This document shows positions 50,660 through 62,860 of a stretch of 64,000 nt of DNA, one piece after another. Both the position numbers and the translations under genes were made by a program. This stretch comes from Drosophila persimilis (Eukaryota > Arthropoda > Insecta > Diptera > Drosophilidae), in contig NW_020825298.1 of assembly GCF_003286085.1 (NCBI RefSeq), forward strand, positions 13,206,001 through 13,270,000, read 5' to 3'. Under the pieces are notes generated by a model. That model was not told where the DNA came from and ran no database searches. It worked only from the letters and a program-made list of their open reading frames with translations. How positions within the stretch are numbered: position 1 is the first letter of the stretch; every line of letters starts with the position of its first letter.

Positions 50660-51340
50660 AACCTCGCGAGTTGTCTTCCTTCCAAAGCCAGGAAAGTGCT
50701 TTGTTAGTCCCAAGGACTACAGAACTACTAGTTACGGATGTACACGTCCGGGGCACACAGAGGCAAACCTCAGGGTTGAGTCGAGTCTTGTCGAGTCTCC
50801 CCTGTGGAATCGAACCCCCTGGTCGACGACCTTATCAAGAGATTTGAAAGGAAGCGTCCAAATATTACCAGAGTATGTGCATCCACCCTCAGCTCCATAG
50901 CGCAACGTACACTAAGACAGATATGTGAGTGGGTGGACGAAGTAGGACTCAGTATCAACGCGCACAAACCGGACCTCATTCTCATTTCCCAGAGGTAAAA
51001 GGTACCAATATAACTGCAGGAATGGCAGTACAGCACCACAGCGACAGGCAGGGACATGACCAGATCTACAGATTACATGACCCACCACTTGCCTCAATAT
51101 CAAAACAATCTCATCTTTGGGACCCGCAGACTGGAAAAACGAAAGTGAACTGAGCCCCTCAACATATATACAGACGGCTACAAGATGAACGGAGTAGAAG
51201 TCGGCCTTTACTGTAGAGACCCTGAGATAAGGCTGTCATATAAGCTACCGGACCGATGTAGCATATTCCAGGCAGAAGTTTTCGCTATCAGGGAAGCGGA
51301 GGTCGCTCAACATCTTATCTTCCCTTAGATCGATATGTCG
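50660..51340 (+). mobile_element. LOA-like non-LTR element, deletion derivative
   Basis: RT start VVFLPKPGK, then SPKDYRTT near 50671-50731. RT thumb CEWVDEVGLSINAHKPDLIL follows at 50920-50990. The start of RNase H comes next (IYTDGYKMNGVEVGLY, then FQAEVFAIREAE) at 51163-51300. The RT palm, including the YADD region, is deleted. Confidence 0.75.
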
Positions 51341-51489
51341 GAGCAATATCTAAGATACCAAATCTTCCGTCATATGGGCATGCTTGTTTCAGGAATCAAA
51401 CTAGGGAACAGGTCATAGATCTTGGATCATTTTAGTATGTCCCCATCAAACTTTGAAACATCATTGGTTTCTCATAAATTATGAATTGG

Positions 51490-52540
51490 ACTTCTTATGC
51501 TTGAGTCCAAAGAGTTCATAACGTCTCGTCTGGCTAGCCATCTTCAACTAAATCATCGGCATGCGCCCGTTTCGATATCTTGCTCATCGCTTAGCTCGGA
51601 TAAGCCTCTGGAATTCGTGATAAAGTCTCAGGACAGTAGCTATAGGTCTTTATTCACGGCGGTTGCTACAAAGGTCACCACTAGCACCCTGAGTACCATA
51701 CGCATTACGATATTAATGCAGCTGGAGGTGATTTACCGTAGAATATAACTTTGGCTGACTCTTCAATTTTATAGATCTCAGCTAATCGAGATGCTGATAG
51801 GCGCTGGTCTATTTTTGTAATTTAACGGAGTTTATCGTTAAAATCCGGCATTCAGAGGCTTGGACAAACGGCTATAGCTTAACCGTTTATCCATAGATTT
51901 TTACAAACGATACCTTAAATGAAGCATAATTACTGTATCTATACAAAAAAAATATTAAAACGAAAGACAAAATTTTTTTCTACGTTTCCCGAGCTTTCAA
52001 ATTCAAAATTTTGGAAAAAATACAACAAAAAATTATCCTTTTTGAATTTGAAAGCTTAATTCTGCCCAGACAGTGAGTTGAAGCTACAAAACGTTTTGGT
52101 TATATTTATAGCTGTATCTTTCATCTTTCATATATCTTTGATCTTTCATTATCGTATGTAAGATAATTAAGTAATGGAAAAAAAGGACCCCAACCTCTGA
52201 AAAAAACTTTACAAAAAAAACTTTACCAAACGAAACGTCCAAGAAATTTAATGGAGACACGTAAAATTTGAAAATTCGACAAAATATAGCAGAGCAAATA
52301 ATGCGAAGTTTTCCAAAAAATAAATACATGAATCTGATGATCATCAGATGTTCAAAGAATAGTAGTCAAAAATGGCATAAGGGATACATTGCCGTGTTCG
52401 TATACAAGGCGACAAAGGCGAGCCACCTTGAAGTAGTCAGCGATTCAATGCTTTTCGAGCTAACCGCGCTTAGGAGATCTACCCTATACGGACTTTTCCG
52501 GATTGATATGCTGAACGATTGAATGCTATGTGGAATGATG
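51490..52540 (+). mobile_element. BEL/Pao LTR retrotransposon, decayed
   Basis: A protease-region peptide (EFITSRLASHLQL, then SQDSSYRSLFTAV) is followed by a remnant of the GADVFW-type linker (MLIGAGLF near 51790). An integrase segment (KGYIAVFVYKATKASHLEVV, then SD) lies at 52380-52450. Reverse transcriptase is absent or unreadable. No LTRs were found. Confidence 0.65.
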
Positions 52541-53160
52541 TAAAAGCTCGACAGCAGCTCGTAAAAAATCACATCTCAATAACTTTTTCCAGCCTGACGC
52601 AAGTATTCAGCCTAAAATATTGCACGTTATTGTGGAAAACTAGAAGCTGAAGGCAATAGATTAACATTATTCTCCAATAGATTTCAACATGAGAAATGTC
52701 ATATCTGGGGGTGGGCTTCAAGAGGCGAAAAACTTGGAAAAGAAAACTTGTCACCGAAAAAGTGAAGAGTAAGGTCAAGGGCAAGGTCAAGAGTTCTGTT
52801 CTAAAGATAGCCGTTCTACCAGTCGACTCTGAATTGATTGAAGGCAGGACTCTCTTTTACATTCGGAGTCTGCTTTATAAATCAATATTAGCTGTTGAAT
52901 TGTAAATTTACTCACGTATAGAAATCATTGCTGTGTACTATACATTGATTGCCAAGCATTTTTAGTTGTGTACGTAAAGGTGTACTTAGAGTTGAATGAC
53001 AAAGAATACAATTATTCTGAGAGTACTTAAAAGTTACTCTAGGTACGCACACATTAATATATTTGTGGTACTCACATAAATTTCCAAATAAATCGATCTT
53101 TATATGGCATTTTTGGAACATATTATAAACTAATCCTTCTGATGATTGCAACCCAACTGT
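52541..53160. other. Intergenic
   Basis: The small frame 52696-52905 is lysine-rich and unrecognised; probably not a gene. Confidence 0.4.
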
Positions 53161-53164
53161 TCAT

Positions 53165-53290
53165 AGTTAAAAAGCTTGTATACCCTTGAAGGAGTTGTTA
53201 TAAAATTATTCAGATTTTGTAATGTATGGAAGGAAATATTTCCGATCCCAGAAAGTTCATATATTCTTGACCATGGTCGGTGACACTACA
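53165..53290 (+). mobile_element. DINE-1 fragment
   Basis: TTGTATACCCTTGAAGG and GGAAATATTTCCGATCCCAG, then TATATTCTTGACCATGG. Confidence 0.6.
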
Positions 53291-53784
53291 CTTTACTAGC
53301 TCTATTATTTAAAAGAAGAGATAGGCTTACGGGAAAAGCATAGCTGCACCGCAGTGCAGTGGCAGAAATGCCAATTACTTTTAGATTTAATGTTACGCTT
53401 ATTCAAAGGGGAAACAAATATCTTGGGTAAATGAAACGCTGAGATTGGGCAATTTGTATGCGATTTTTGTATATAGTTGGTAAAGAACTTTTATCAAGAA
53501 TCAAAAGGATATAAAATAAAAAAATAAAAAATAAAACTTTTTTTTTCATTAAGGAAAAGGTATTAAAATGTGTATTTAATGCAATTATATGTGGTTCAAT
53601 AATATCACCTATTATATAGTTGCCATATGAACGATCCGTTCAAAAACCAGTTAAGAAGGGAATGACATTTTAACTTAAGAGCTCAATAATTGTTTGAGTG
53701 AAGTCTGGTCATTCAATAGGAGCTGCATAGGTCGACCGCCGCATGCTTCCTCTCTCTCAGTCTTTTGGTATCGCTGGTCGTAAA

Positions 53785-53895
53785 AAGAAGGGGGGCGGGG
53801 TGATCTCTCCGCGATCTCTCTCAATTTTGCTTGCACTTGCCGTAAACATAAAAACGACCGCTAGTTATGTTCTGTTAATTCTTGCACTTTGCCTA
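53785..53895 (+). repeat. Dispersed repeat D, copy 2
   Basis: Second copy of the sequence at 17330-17465, same orientation. Confidence 0.45.
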
Positions 53896-53969
53896 TCCTC
53901 TTTTCACCTTATGACAATAAATAAAGCCAGGTTCTGCGATCTGGTAGATATGGTCATTTACCTTGATTC

Positions 53970-54302
53970 TGCATATTCGGTTTTCTCGTATCTTCAAAAC
54001 TGTAAATACCACAGATTTTCGTCCTTTGCGAGGCAGAGCGAATTTTTAAAATAAACTTGTAACAGAGTGATAACACAGAAGTCTGAATATAAATCTACCT
54101 TGGCTTTAGCTCTTATAGTCTCTGAGATCTAGGCGTTCGTCGGGACGGACAGACGTGAAAACGGACAGACTTGGCTTCTGATGCTGATCAAATATATATA
54201 TATACTTTAAGAGGTAGGAAACGCTTCTTTCTGGGTGTTACACACATCGGCATCCACCACAATACTAATATATACCTAAATCATTTGAGTATCAGGTATA
54301 AA
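53970..54302 (-). mobile_element. DINE-1 copy
   Basis: TTCTCGTATCTTCAAAACTG, GGACGGACAGACGTGAAAAC and GCTTCTTTCTGGGTGTTACA, then GAGTATCAGGTATAA. It ends about 150 bases upstream of the next gene. Confidence 0.8.
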
Positions 54303-54448
54303 TAAATAATTTCATAAGACAGATAAAAGGATTACCCGATGGATATGGACAAATTGAATTAATATTAAAAAAAAGTAATTTGTATAATAATTTTATACAT
54401 GCATTTAATTTGTATAATACAATTTTATTTCACATTTAGATTTTAGCG

Positions 54449-57400
54449 ATGTTAGCTGCTCTTTGGATTCTTATCTTGATCAGTACATCGTGCTACGGCC
54501 TAGATAATGGCCTTGCTAAAACTCCACCAATGGGATGGCTTTCGTGGGAAAGATTTCGATGTAACACGGATTGTGTTAACGACCCTGAGAATTGCATAAG
54601 GTGCGTAAATAAAAGAATTTGATGACTTCTTTATCCATGTATGTATAATGAACTTTTCTTTCTAAAGTAATGAGGGAATAATGTTAATGTTAAAAAGAAT
54701 AGTTCCAGCTACCACTTTACTCTTGCATACACACCTACATATTTCGCATACTTAAAACAATAAATTGGACAGTACTAAATCGATCCCGATCGGCCTTTTT
54801 ATTTAAATTTTGTATTTTATTTTAAATTTTAAAAACTGTTTAATGGATTCATTATTTTTTAGTGAAAAACTTTTCCAAACCATGACTGATCTAGTTGTCG
54901 CGGATGGATATGCATCTGCTGGTTACGAATTTATTAACATAGATGATTGCTGGTTAGAAAAACACCGCAGTCACGATGGAAAATTATTAGCTGATCGCCA
55001 AAGGTTCCCAAATGGAATAAAAGCTTTATCGGATTATGTAAGTACTAGTCATATTTTGGCCACAATATACCTTCAAAGTTTTATCTTGAGTCTTCCTCTA
55101 TAAATTTTCCGTTGGCGAATCAAAGATCTAAATCAGTCTTGAAATTTATTAATCAAGAAAGGTTCGTCACAATTTCTTCTCTATAGAATCTCTCTGTAGT
55201 AAAGAGAACAGAACACATTGACCTTATAAACGACCCAATTGAACACAGAATGAATGCAACAGCGTGCGCCATGTAGCAAAGCTACGCACCTGATCTTCGG
55301 GCAAGTACATTTCGAGCTGAGCTGACTTCTATCAGCAGAGCGGCATTGAACACCGTCAGTTGGTTGGAGATGGGCCAGCGTTCGAAATTCTCAGGCACAC
55401 ATTAGAAAGATATTTGGGTTGGCGCGTAGAGATTCATCGGTAGCCAACCCGCAGCTAACCTTCACAGGCAGCTTGCATTTACGGACAGCGTCACCGCAAA
55501 TCTTCGCGCGTTGGAAGCGCTGACAAGCAAAGAGGAAATTGCAATATGAACAGGGCGACTCAATCTAAATGGGAAGAAGTCTTATCGACTAACGATCTTC
55601 CATCCTGAGAGAAACTGTCTACCTTTCTGAAACAAAGATGTCGTAACCTTGAAACCATTGATCATTCCATGAAGGCGCATTCTGGTCAGGTTCTCAAGAC
55701 GGGAAGAACTGTGAGTACATACGGCGGACTTCGGTTTTTGTGAGCATGACGTGCCCAAAAACATTTGATTCCCCAATGTAAGCGCCTTGACATTTCGCCT
55801 AGCGAATGTCGCTGTGCATTAACTGCTTGCGAGATTGTCGATCAGGTTGCTGTTGTACTTGCCACTCAAAGTACCATACGCCGCTTCATTATATGCCAGT
55901 ACCCGTATTTACTAACTCTGCCCAACCAATGGATCAATCTGCTGTTGTTAACCCCAGCAATGCCCATCCTAGCCCGATGGTCGTAGCTTCGCCTAGAGCA
56001 GTCCAGTTCTCTCGTATCTCGTCCGATATCGTGCTTCTAGAAACAGCTGTTTTGCTCATCAAGGTTCTGGCAGGCCGAGATCTCTTGGACTCTGGTTCCC
56101 AAGATCAATTTGTTACTTCTCGTTTTGTAGAGCAAATTAGGTCGTTGGCTGCAGTTCCATTGGAGCGTCAGCTTCTCAACAGAAGGGTATTCGGTCAGTA
56201 AAATTTCGCATTTCGGTGAAAACAACGTGCATAAGGGCCGTTGAAGGTCCAAGGATAAGAGACCTTGCAGCTCGTTAAGTATTGAATGTTGGAGCGTTGC
56301 CCCTGTTGACCAGTGCATGGGCTCCACACGTATGGGAAGTAGAACATATCTTCGAGCCAATATCAAGGGTGTCCGTGGAAGAACTTCGTCACAATAGTGG
56401 ACTGCCTTCGGGGACTTATTCCCTTCAGCTGCCGACGAAGTGTGATGAAAGCCTGTTAGGCGAGGCGTTTTTGCAAGCGATTCGAGAATCTTGAGCGGAA
56501 GCTTAGTCGGAATCCGAAGATTAAGGAGCAATACAGTGTTCATGAAGTAATTTTTTGATCTCTTCGAATTCCTCATGACTTTTAAAATCTCTAGCAGCAC
56601 CACGCAGAATTTTGTCAGATCCGACCTAATAAGACGTAGCTTCTCGTCATATATCCTATCCATTGCCTCTTCTTCGCTAATTATATCTTTATCTACGTTT
56701 TTTTTTTGAGGCAAACAAGCAACTCTGGCCACCGCGTTGCAGCAGAAGACAGAGTGATATAAGGTCGGCAGGCTGAACTGACGAATCATGGCCGTAACCG
56801 TTTTTTCATCATCCCAGTGAGCCGGCGACGAGCGAGTATCTCGAAGAAACCTATATCCCCCCATCGTGGTTAATAAGCCCCTCTAACACTGGAAGTGCTC
56901 CGCTTACGTAAGCAGATTAAAATATTATTGCTAATGTTATCGAGTTCCAACTTCTTATAATTAGAAAACAGCTTATCAGTTCTATAACCTCTCGTGATAG
57001 GAGATTTCGATGCTCTGACTAACATCGATTGTGGAACATTCTCAAGAGTGTCTCTTGTCTACGCCTTCGTAGATAGTGGGAAGGATAAGTCTTCCAAGTC
57101 CGGTGCCATTTCTATACGACTATCATCGAATGATATTGCTCTTACACTCTTCTCCACCTAAGTTTGATCGTCCCAGTTAAGTTCCTAGTCCTCGAAACAA
57201 CCTATTCGGTCTTCGAATGTCTTTCTTTTGAATGCGATATACCACATCTTTGCTTCGTTTCATAGCTTAAACAGTACCAAAACGTTATCTTGAAACCCTT
57301 CAGTGTCCACCTTTAGATCATATCGGGCCTTTGTTCTGTCACTCTCTGAATTTGTGAATCTCTTTCAACTGATCCCTTCTATCACCATCATTGCTTGGTT

Positions 57401-59164
57401 TTCATACGACTAGGACACTTTTCCCAACTATTATTAGTGATTCCTGATCTAGACAGTCACATATACCTCTGCAGATTCCGGTAGGCTATATAAATTGATT
57501 TTGATAATGCTCACTCTCAGTGGAACCTTTTGATTTTTAGGCTAGATAAGTGAACAGAAGAAATTTAAAGACTTTTTGTACCTTTTATGTTATTTAGATT
57601 CATTCAAGGGGACTAAAATTTGGAATCTATGAGGATTATGGCAACTTTACGTGCGCTGGATACCCAGGTATCATTGGGTATGAACAAGAAGATGCGTTTC
57701 AGTTTGCGGAATGGAACGTTGACTATGTTAAATTGGATGGTTGCTATTCTTTGCCACTTGAAATGGATTTAGGCTATTCCACATTCGGAAAACTACTGAA
57801 TAGTACTGGAAAACCGATGGTATATTCGTGTAGCTGGCCTGTTTATCAAATATATGCCGGAATTCAACCAAATTTCTCTGCAGTAAAAACATACTGCAAC
57901 CTTTGGAGGAATTATGACGACATTCAAGATTCTTGGACGTCTGTCGAAAATATAATTGACTATTACGGAAATAATCAAGACTTAATAGCACCAAACGCGG
58001 GACCTGGACATTGGAATGATCCAGACATGGTAAAGTACATTAATTAAATGTTATTTTAAATCACTTTAGCCATTACATTACTATTACCCATTATTAACAA
58101 CAAATAATTGCAGGAATACAATTCACAATTTATACCTAATAGCTTCATAACCGTTGACTTTCATTGCAGTTGATTATTGGAAACTTTGGACTAAGCTATG
58201 AGCAAGCAAAAACACAATTCGCAATCTGGTCTATTTTGGCTGCTCCACTTTTAATGTCTGTGGACTTGAGAACTATTCGGCCACAGTTTAAGCGTATTTT
58301 GCAAAATCGAAAAATAATTGCTGTGGACCAGGATCCACTGGGCATTCAAGGACGAAGAATTTACAAACATAAAGGAATTGAAATTTGGTCAAAGCCCATC
58401 GGTCCACTCTATGAAAACTTCTACTCCTATGCCATCGCTTTTATCAATAGAAGATCTGACGGTACGCCATCAGATATATCGGTTACCTTAAAAGAATTAG
58501 GACTTATCAATTTCAATGGCTATCGAGTAGAGGTAAGTCAACATTATACATGACTTCATTTTTTTATTTTAGTCCTTTTACTCAAATATTTATTTATGGA
58601 CTAAGATAGTAACATTACATTAAAGGTAAACACGCTAAGAAAAAAAGCGTAGAGCTTAGTTTGACCTACAGAAAAGTAATCGGATAGTCCGGAAAGTGCA
58701 GGTACATAGATCTGGTTGGAACCGCAAGGTCAATGTGTCCCAAAAGAGTTTAGGAATTTATGATAATCATATTCTGCGATAGAGCAATGCAAGAAGGTCC
58801 ATGAGTTCTAGACTTGATCGATATGTTGAAAAGAGTCTACCAAAGTCTCTCTTGAGATTACGAAGGGCGACAACGACCTAAAACTATTTTTTATAATAGA
58901 GAGATCTTCTAGATATTCTGAGCAAACCTTTATAATGTCTAATGAATTGGGAACATTTTTATAATACCGAACGACTTTATCTAGATTGTATTTTTATTGT
59001 AAGATTAACATTGTATTTAAATTTTAAACATTTAAATAATTTTTTTTTAGGACCTCTATGAGAATGTGGACTATGGCGTCTTATACCCTAATACTAAGAT
59101 AAAAGTAAAAGTGAATCCCTCTGGAGTTGTTATGCTGAAAGGAGAAGTTCAGTTTCCCAATTAG
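54449..59164 (+). CDS. GH27 alpha-N-acetylgalactosaminidase / alpha-galactosidase
   Basis: Lysosomal glycoside hydrolase family 27 enzyme. Five exons, 54449-54600, 54863-55037, 57598-58029, 58170-58532 and 59051-59164, give 411 residues, the length of human NAGA (411). A signal peptide (residues 1 to about 16) is followed by [19 protein letters not shown]. The nucleophile is Asp156 in YVKLDGCY and the acid/base Asp217 in LWRNYDDI; Arg213 is present. At the specificity loop the sequence reads SCSWPVY. Ser188 is as in NAGA (Glu in alpha-galactosidase A), so GalNAc is the predicted substrate, with Val rather than Ala at 191. The conserved block GHWNDPDM is followed by a C-terminal beta domain. 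Intron 2 (55038-57597) holds BEL/Pao and Helitron debris. It is probably the counterpart of D. melanogaster CG5731 (from memory). Confidence 0.93.
55380..56550 (+). mobile_element. BEL/Pao gag-protease-RT fragment in a GH27 intron
   Basis: Broken plus frames give [16 protein letters not shown] and [16 protein letters not shown] (gag), a gag zinc-knuckle region ([16 protein letters not shown] near 55806-55850), the protease motif [15 protein letters not shown] (56072-56120) and an RT start ([20 protein letters not shown] near 56400-56470). Stops and shifts are frequent. No LTR was found. Confidence 0.75.
56560..56864 (-). mobile_element. Helitron replicase-domain remnant
   Basis: The minus strand reads [18 protein letters not shown], then [16 protein letters not shown], which fits the Helitron_like_N pattern (R...R.SP.YW...K.D..AMIRQLG.PTFF.T.S). 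After a gap, [20 protein letters not shown] and DL match the following (YDEKxRLIRxDPVTCARYF) segment. It is cut off against BEL/Pao sequence at about 56560. Confidence 0.65.
56870..57597. other. Remainder of GH27 intron 2
   Basis: The block 56980-57480 is probably mobile-element DNA, but no diagnostic protein could be read. Confidence 0.35.
58533..59050. other. GH27 intron 4
   Basis: A 518-base AT-rich intron without a recognisable insertion. Confidence 0.45.
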
Positions 59165-59206
59165 ATGTAGTCTTTATTGTCAAACAAAACAGTTATAGCT
59201 GTATAT

Positions 59207-59212
59207 AATAAA
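59207..59212 (+). terminator. Polyadenylation signal of the GH27 gene
   Basis: AATAAA about 45 bases past the stop. Confidence 0.6.
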
Positions 59213-59289
59213 ATACCTGCCACGATTTCATTGATCCTGTTTTCAATTTAAGCTTAAATTATAAATACCTGCACTAAGAGTTTAGCTAC

Positions 59290-60245
59290 TTTGTGTAGGC
59301 TTATCCACTACGGTCCAGCTATGACGTACTGTTAGCGCTCGCTCTTATCCAACCAAGCGAATTGTAGCCACGAAGGATAGGGATAAGCCGGCCTCTCTTG
59401 CAGGGAAAAATACGAATAAAGAAATCATAATCAGCAGCATACACCTGTTCTCCCGCTAAACATGCCTTGTCCTAATCCCTTCCTCCCTATCTTTCTGAGA
59501 CAGTCGTCGGCACCGTACGCGGAAAGCTGTGGGTTCAATTCTTACCCTCCTGTATAAATATAGTGCCGTGAAGTTGAGGAGAAGCGGAAGTGAGCGAGGA
59601 GCAGGAGCAGTGAGTAGTGGAAGTAAAATAGTGCCCCGTAGGTCTGACCAATAAGGTCATATATCCTCAAAGTCTGCAAAGGAGAACGCATCCTCAGAAC
59701 CCCCTGGGACCACCAGCGGGTATCCAAATCTACCTCGCGCAAGCAACTATGCAGGCAGCCATCGGGAGCAAACGGCAGACAGCCAGCATCATAACTTTTG
59801 ACCCTTCGACGGCGCGTACTACCCACGCGCCGAGAAAAGCGGCATCATCGCATTTACTGGCAAGCAATAGACACCAGGAAAAGGGCTGTGTCAGCCCCAC
59901 ACAGCCCAAGTTTGGACTAATGTTCGGTGGCCACACGGACCCATTCGAGTTCATCGGGCGGGACCAGCTCGATGAGCTGTGACTGTCCGGAACCACGATT
60001 CCCCTCGCACAACTAACTAACCTACCACGAGCGTCGTCGTTCTTATCGAAAGGATCAATGACACCACGAAGCTCCCGCTGATGCAAGCCGGGTGATAAAC
60101 CAGGAAAAAAAACCGACCAGTGGATGAACAACGGTCCTACCGGAAATGTGGAGAGGAAGTGCATTTCAGCAGCTCATGTCCCAAACGACAGAAACTGTTC
60201 TGCTGGGAATGTGGTCGCTCGGGTGTCAACTGCTGCCGAAAGGTC
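59290..60245 (+). mobile_element. LTR-element gag remnant
   Basis: A capsid-like start (FGLMFGGHTDPFEFI) at about 59910-59955 is followed by two decayed zinc knuckles near 60135-60240 (YRKCGEEVHFSSSC, then CWECGRSGVNCC). The sequence ahead (59290-59600) has the look of an LTR and leader but is unproven. Ty3/gypsy-like, possibly of the Osvaldo/Ulysses sort (weak). Confidence 0.55.
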
Positions 60246-60286
60246 GAATCTCCGTCCAACTGGGACATGGGCGGACACTCTTTTTA

Positions 60287-60590
60287 TCATACAATAAAGA
60301 TAAAGAATAGTAAACCGATGATATAATATAATAATATGGCCCGTAGGTTGCTGCCGCTCCGTGTGGGCTTACGGTTCGTACGGAGCCGGTCTCTGACGCT
60401 CCGGCACGCCACCGACATACCAATCTGATACAAAATAGAGTCGTCATCCAGGGTGCGTGAAACGGCCACAATGACTCCACCTCCTCTGCAGCGATTTTTT
60501 TTCCACGACCTCTGTCCTGACGCAACACAAGGAAATTGGCTCAAATGCGACCATGCGAATAGGCTGGGTACCCACACGGTACCAAAACGA
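60287..60590 (-). mobile_element. Non-LTR endonuclease fragment
   Basis: The minus strand reads GGGVIVAVSRTLDDDS, then ILYQIG, with WVPSLFAWSHLSQF before it: the (S/C)RGGGVLIAV motif of an APE-type endonuclease. Confidence 0.55.
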
Positions 60591-60604
60591 ATCTTAATTG
60601 CAAA

Positions 60605-61260
60605 GGTAAAATAGATAGATTACCTATTGATGCATTATCATTAATTTGACAGTATTACCAGGAAAATTTAGCTTGTGCCTTCTTTAAAAATCATATATGC
60701 TTAACAAAACCTTAAATTTGGGTCGTAAATAATTGGTCAGGGCCACAACACTTTTTTTTTTCGTCCTAACAGCTGACGCAGTCCAATTTGGTTATCGGAA
60801 CGTTGGCAAGAAACATTTTTGCGCATAACGCACAGACCGTGCTTGTAGCATGCTGTTTTCCGTCATATTTAAATCAAAATGTAGGTGCTAAAAATCGATC
60901 TTTCGACCATGAGCAGTTTCATTTTCAATATGCATGTTGTTACTCACAGCTCGTCAGACATGTTCTATAAACAGGTGTTGAATCTAAAATGTCTTGATCT
61001 TCTTAAATCGCGGACTTTCTGTCGTCCTTTTGCTCTAGAACAAGCAATTTAAATTAGAATGCCATTTTATTCACGTTTTATATTTGCGAAGCAACCAGGT
61101 CAGCTGTTTTTGCTTGCCAGAAACGATGAGAAAATGAAACACATCGATAGCAAACATTTGTGGAAACTGGAGACCCTTAAAACGAAATCGAAACGTTTTG
61201 GCTGAAAACTTAGTCCGCAAAAGTAAGTGAAAATAGGAGCCTACCTGATTAGGTTCAACA
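60605..61260 (+). repeat. Dispersed repeat C, copy 3 (longest)
   Basis: Contains all blocks seen in copies 1 and 2: GCTTGTGCCTTCTT, CAGCTGACGCAGTCC, GGTTATCGGAACG and CAATATGCATGTTG, then AAACGTTTTGGCTGAAAAC near 61190. Confidence 0.65.
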
Positions 61261-62780
61261 TTCAATGATAAGCGTAATCTGTAACTTCCTACAACTAATT
61301 TTCGGCCACTTTCCAATTCTAAGAAGTTAATGCCAAGTTGATACGTTTCGACAATTCGTATCCCCGGATTAAATAATATAAAGTTAGAGTTACTTCTCAC
61401 TATTCAGGGAGATTTTATTTATTAAATTCGGAATGGAAGATAGTTACATTCAAGTAGAATAACTTAAAAAAAATAATTGAAAATATAAAAAAGCACCAAT
61501 ATCTTGGAAAGTGTATAATTTTCTTAACTCTTGTCTCCTTTTTTGGATTCAGCGTGTAACTGAGTGAGAAATGAGAGTCAATTCTCATGGATCGGAATTT
61601 AATTTAAATTTGCAATTATACATAAAATTAAAACAACAGCAAAGGCCAACAAAACTTCAAAAAACTAATGATTATTATGAATACAAATAGAATTACAAAT
61701 TTTGGTGGATATGCAAAGTCTACTAGTAAATGTAATTCTTCTGAGCGGCTTTGGTAGGGCATGATTTTTTCGGTTACGAAACTAAAAATATAACCAATAT
61801 TTTCGATACCATTGAATGAAAAGAATCTTAAATTAAACGAAAGAGCAGACATATGTAAATATCTTTTACCCATCATCTATAAATATTTTGGATATCAGGG
61901 CTGTTGGTTATAAATAAAATTACTCGGGAAATGGCGCCTAAGCGGTTTTAGAATTTTCTAAAAGAATTATGGGTTACAACAATTAAGAAAATACAAAATT
62001 ATTGCAAATAAATTAAAAAATTATAATTAACCCATTTTGAAAGTTTTTAAAAGAATTTTCACATATTTGAACATTTGCTTCAATTACAGTACGCACCTTT
62101 TTGTGGAAAAGACTATTTCCTTTTACGACTTCCAAACGGATTATCACATTTTAAAGCCTATAAGCCAAAACTCCTCCCACATTTGAAATTTTACTTTAAT
62201 TGATTACTCGTTTCGTTGCCGCCTAATGGATAAACTGGTTTTATTTTGGAACGGCCATAACCAATAATAGTAAAGTGTGCTCAAATCGCCCGGGGTGCAA
62301 CCACTTTGAAAACACAGGGGATGATGTGCAGACCAATGGGAGCAACTTAAAATATCGCCAGGGCAGGGCTCGCTAGTGTTACGAGTCGTAGGTACATTGT
62401 ACTGGGGGTTGAATTGTAAGTGTTCGCGATAAAGAGAGAGCAATTTTCAATTTGCATTGAGGTGTGTATATTTAAGCTCATAGATCCTAGAGTAACAATT
62501 ATGGCGTAAACAAATTCTAAATAATAAATCATGACTACTGTGTAACTAAAATACGTGTACATTTATTTAGGTTTAGGAGAAAAAGTTGTATTATTTACAG
62601 GTTAATAGCACTCATAACTTTCTCGTAATGTAATCCGAATGACGGGCTAAGGAGTAACCTAATGACATGCGCAGACGTAAAGAGCGAGGTGGAGTTTCAT
62701 GCTATTGTGATTAGGCACTCCAAAAGCTATTGGCGTTGCTTGTAAAATAGTCGGAAACTTAGTTTCGATACAGCAACTTA
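61261..62780. other. Intergenic
   Basis: AT-rich DNA with no conserved frame or recognised element. Confidence 0.45.
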
Positions 62781-62790
62781 AGCTAGGCCA

Positions 62791-62820
62791 TATAAAATAT
62801 ATACAGACTCTAAAATCAGT
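62791..62820 (+). promoter_or_regulatory. TATA box plus TCAGT initiator
   Basis: TATAAAA at 62791-62797 and TCAGT at 62816-62820. The spacing (start of TATA to the A of the initiator, 27 bases) is canonical for Drosophila. It lies 40 bases ahead of the ATG at 62861. Confidence 0.65.
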
Positions 62821-62860
62821 GACTAACAGCGTTTGCACGAGCCGGTGCTACTCCACAGCT

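Noticed and set aside
59290..59600. Intact LTR ahead of the gag remnant
   Set aside because: Composition is suggestive, but no matching second LTR or target duplication is visible in the window.
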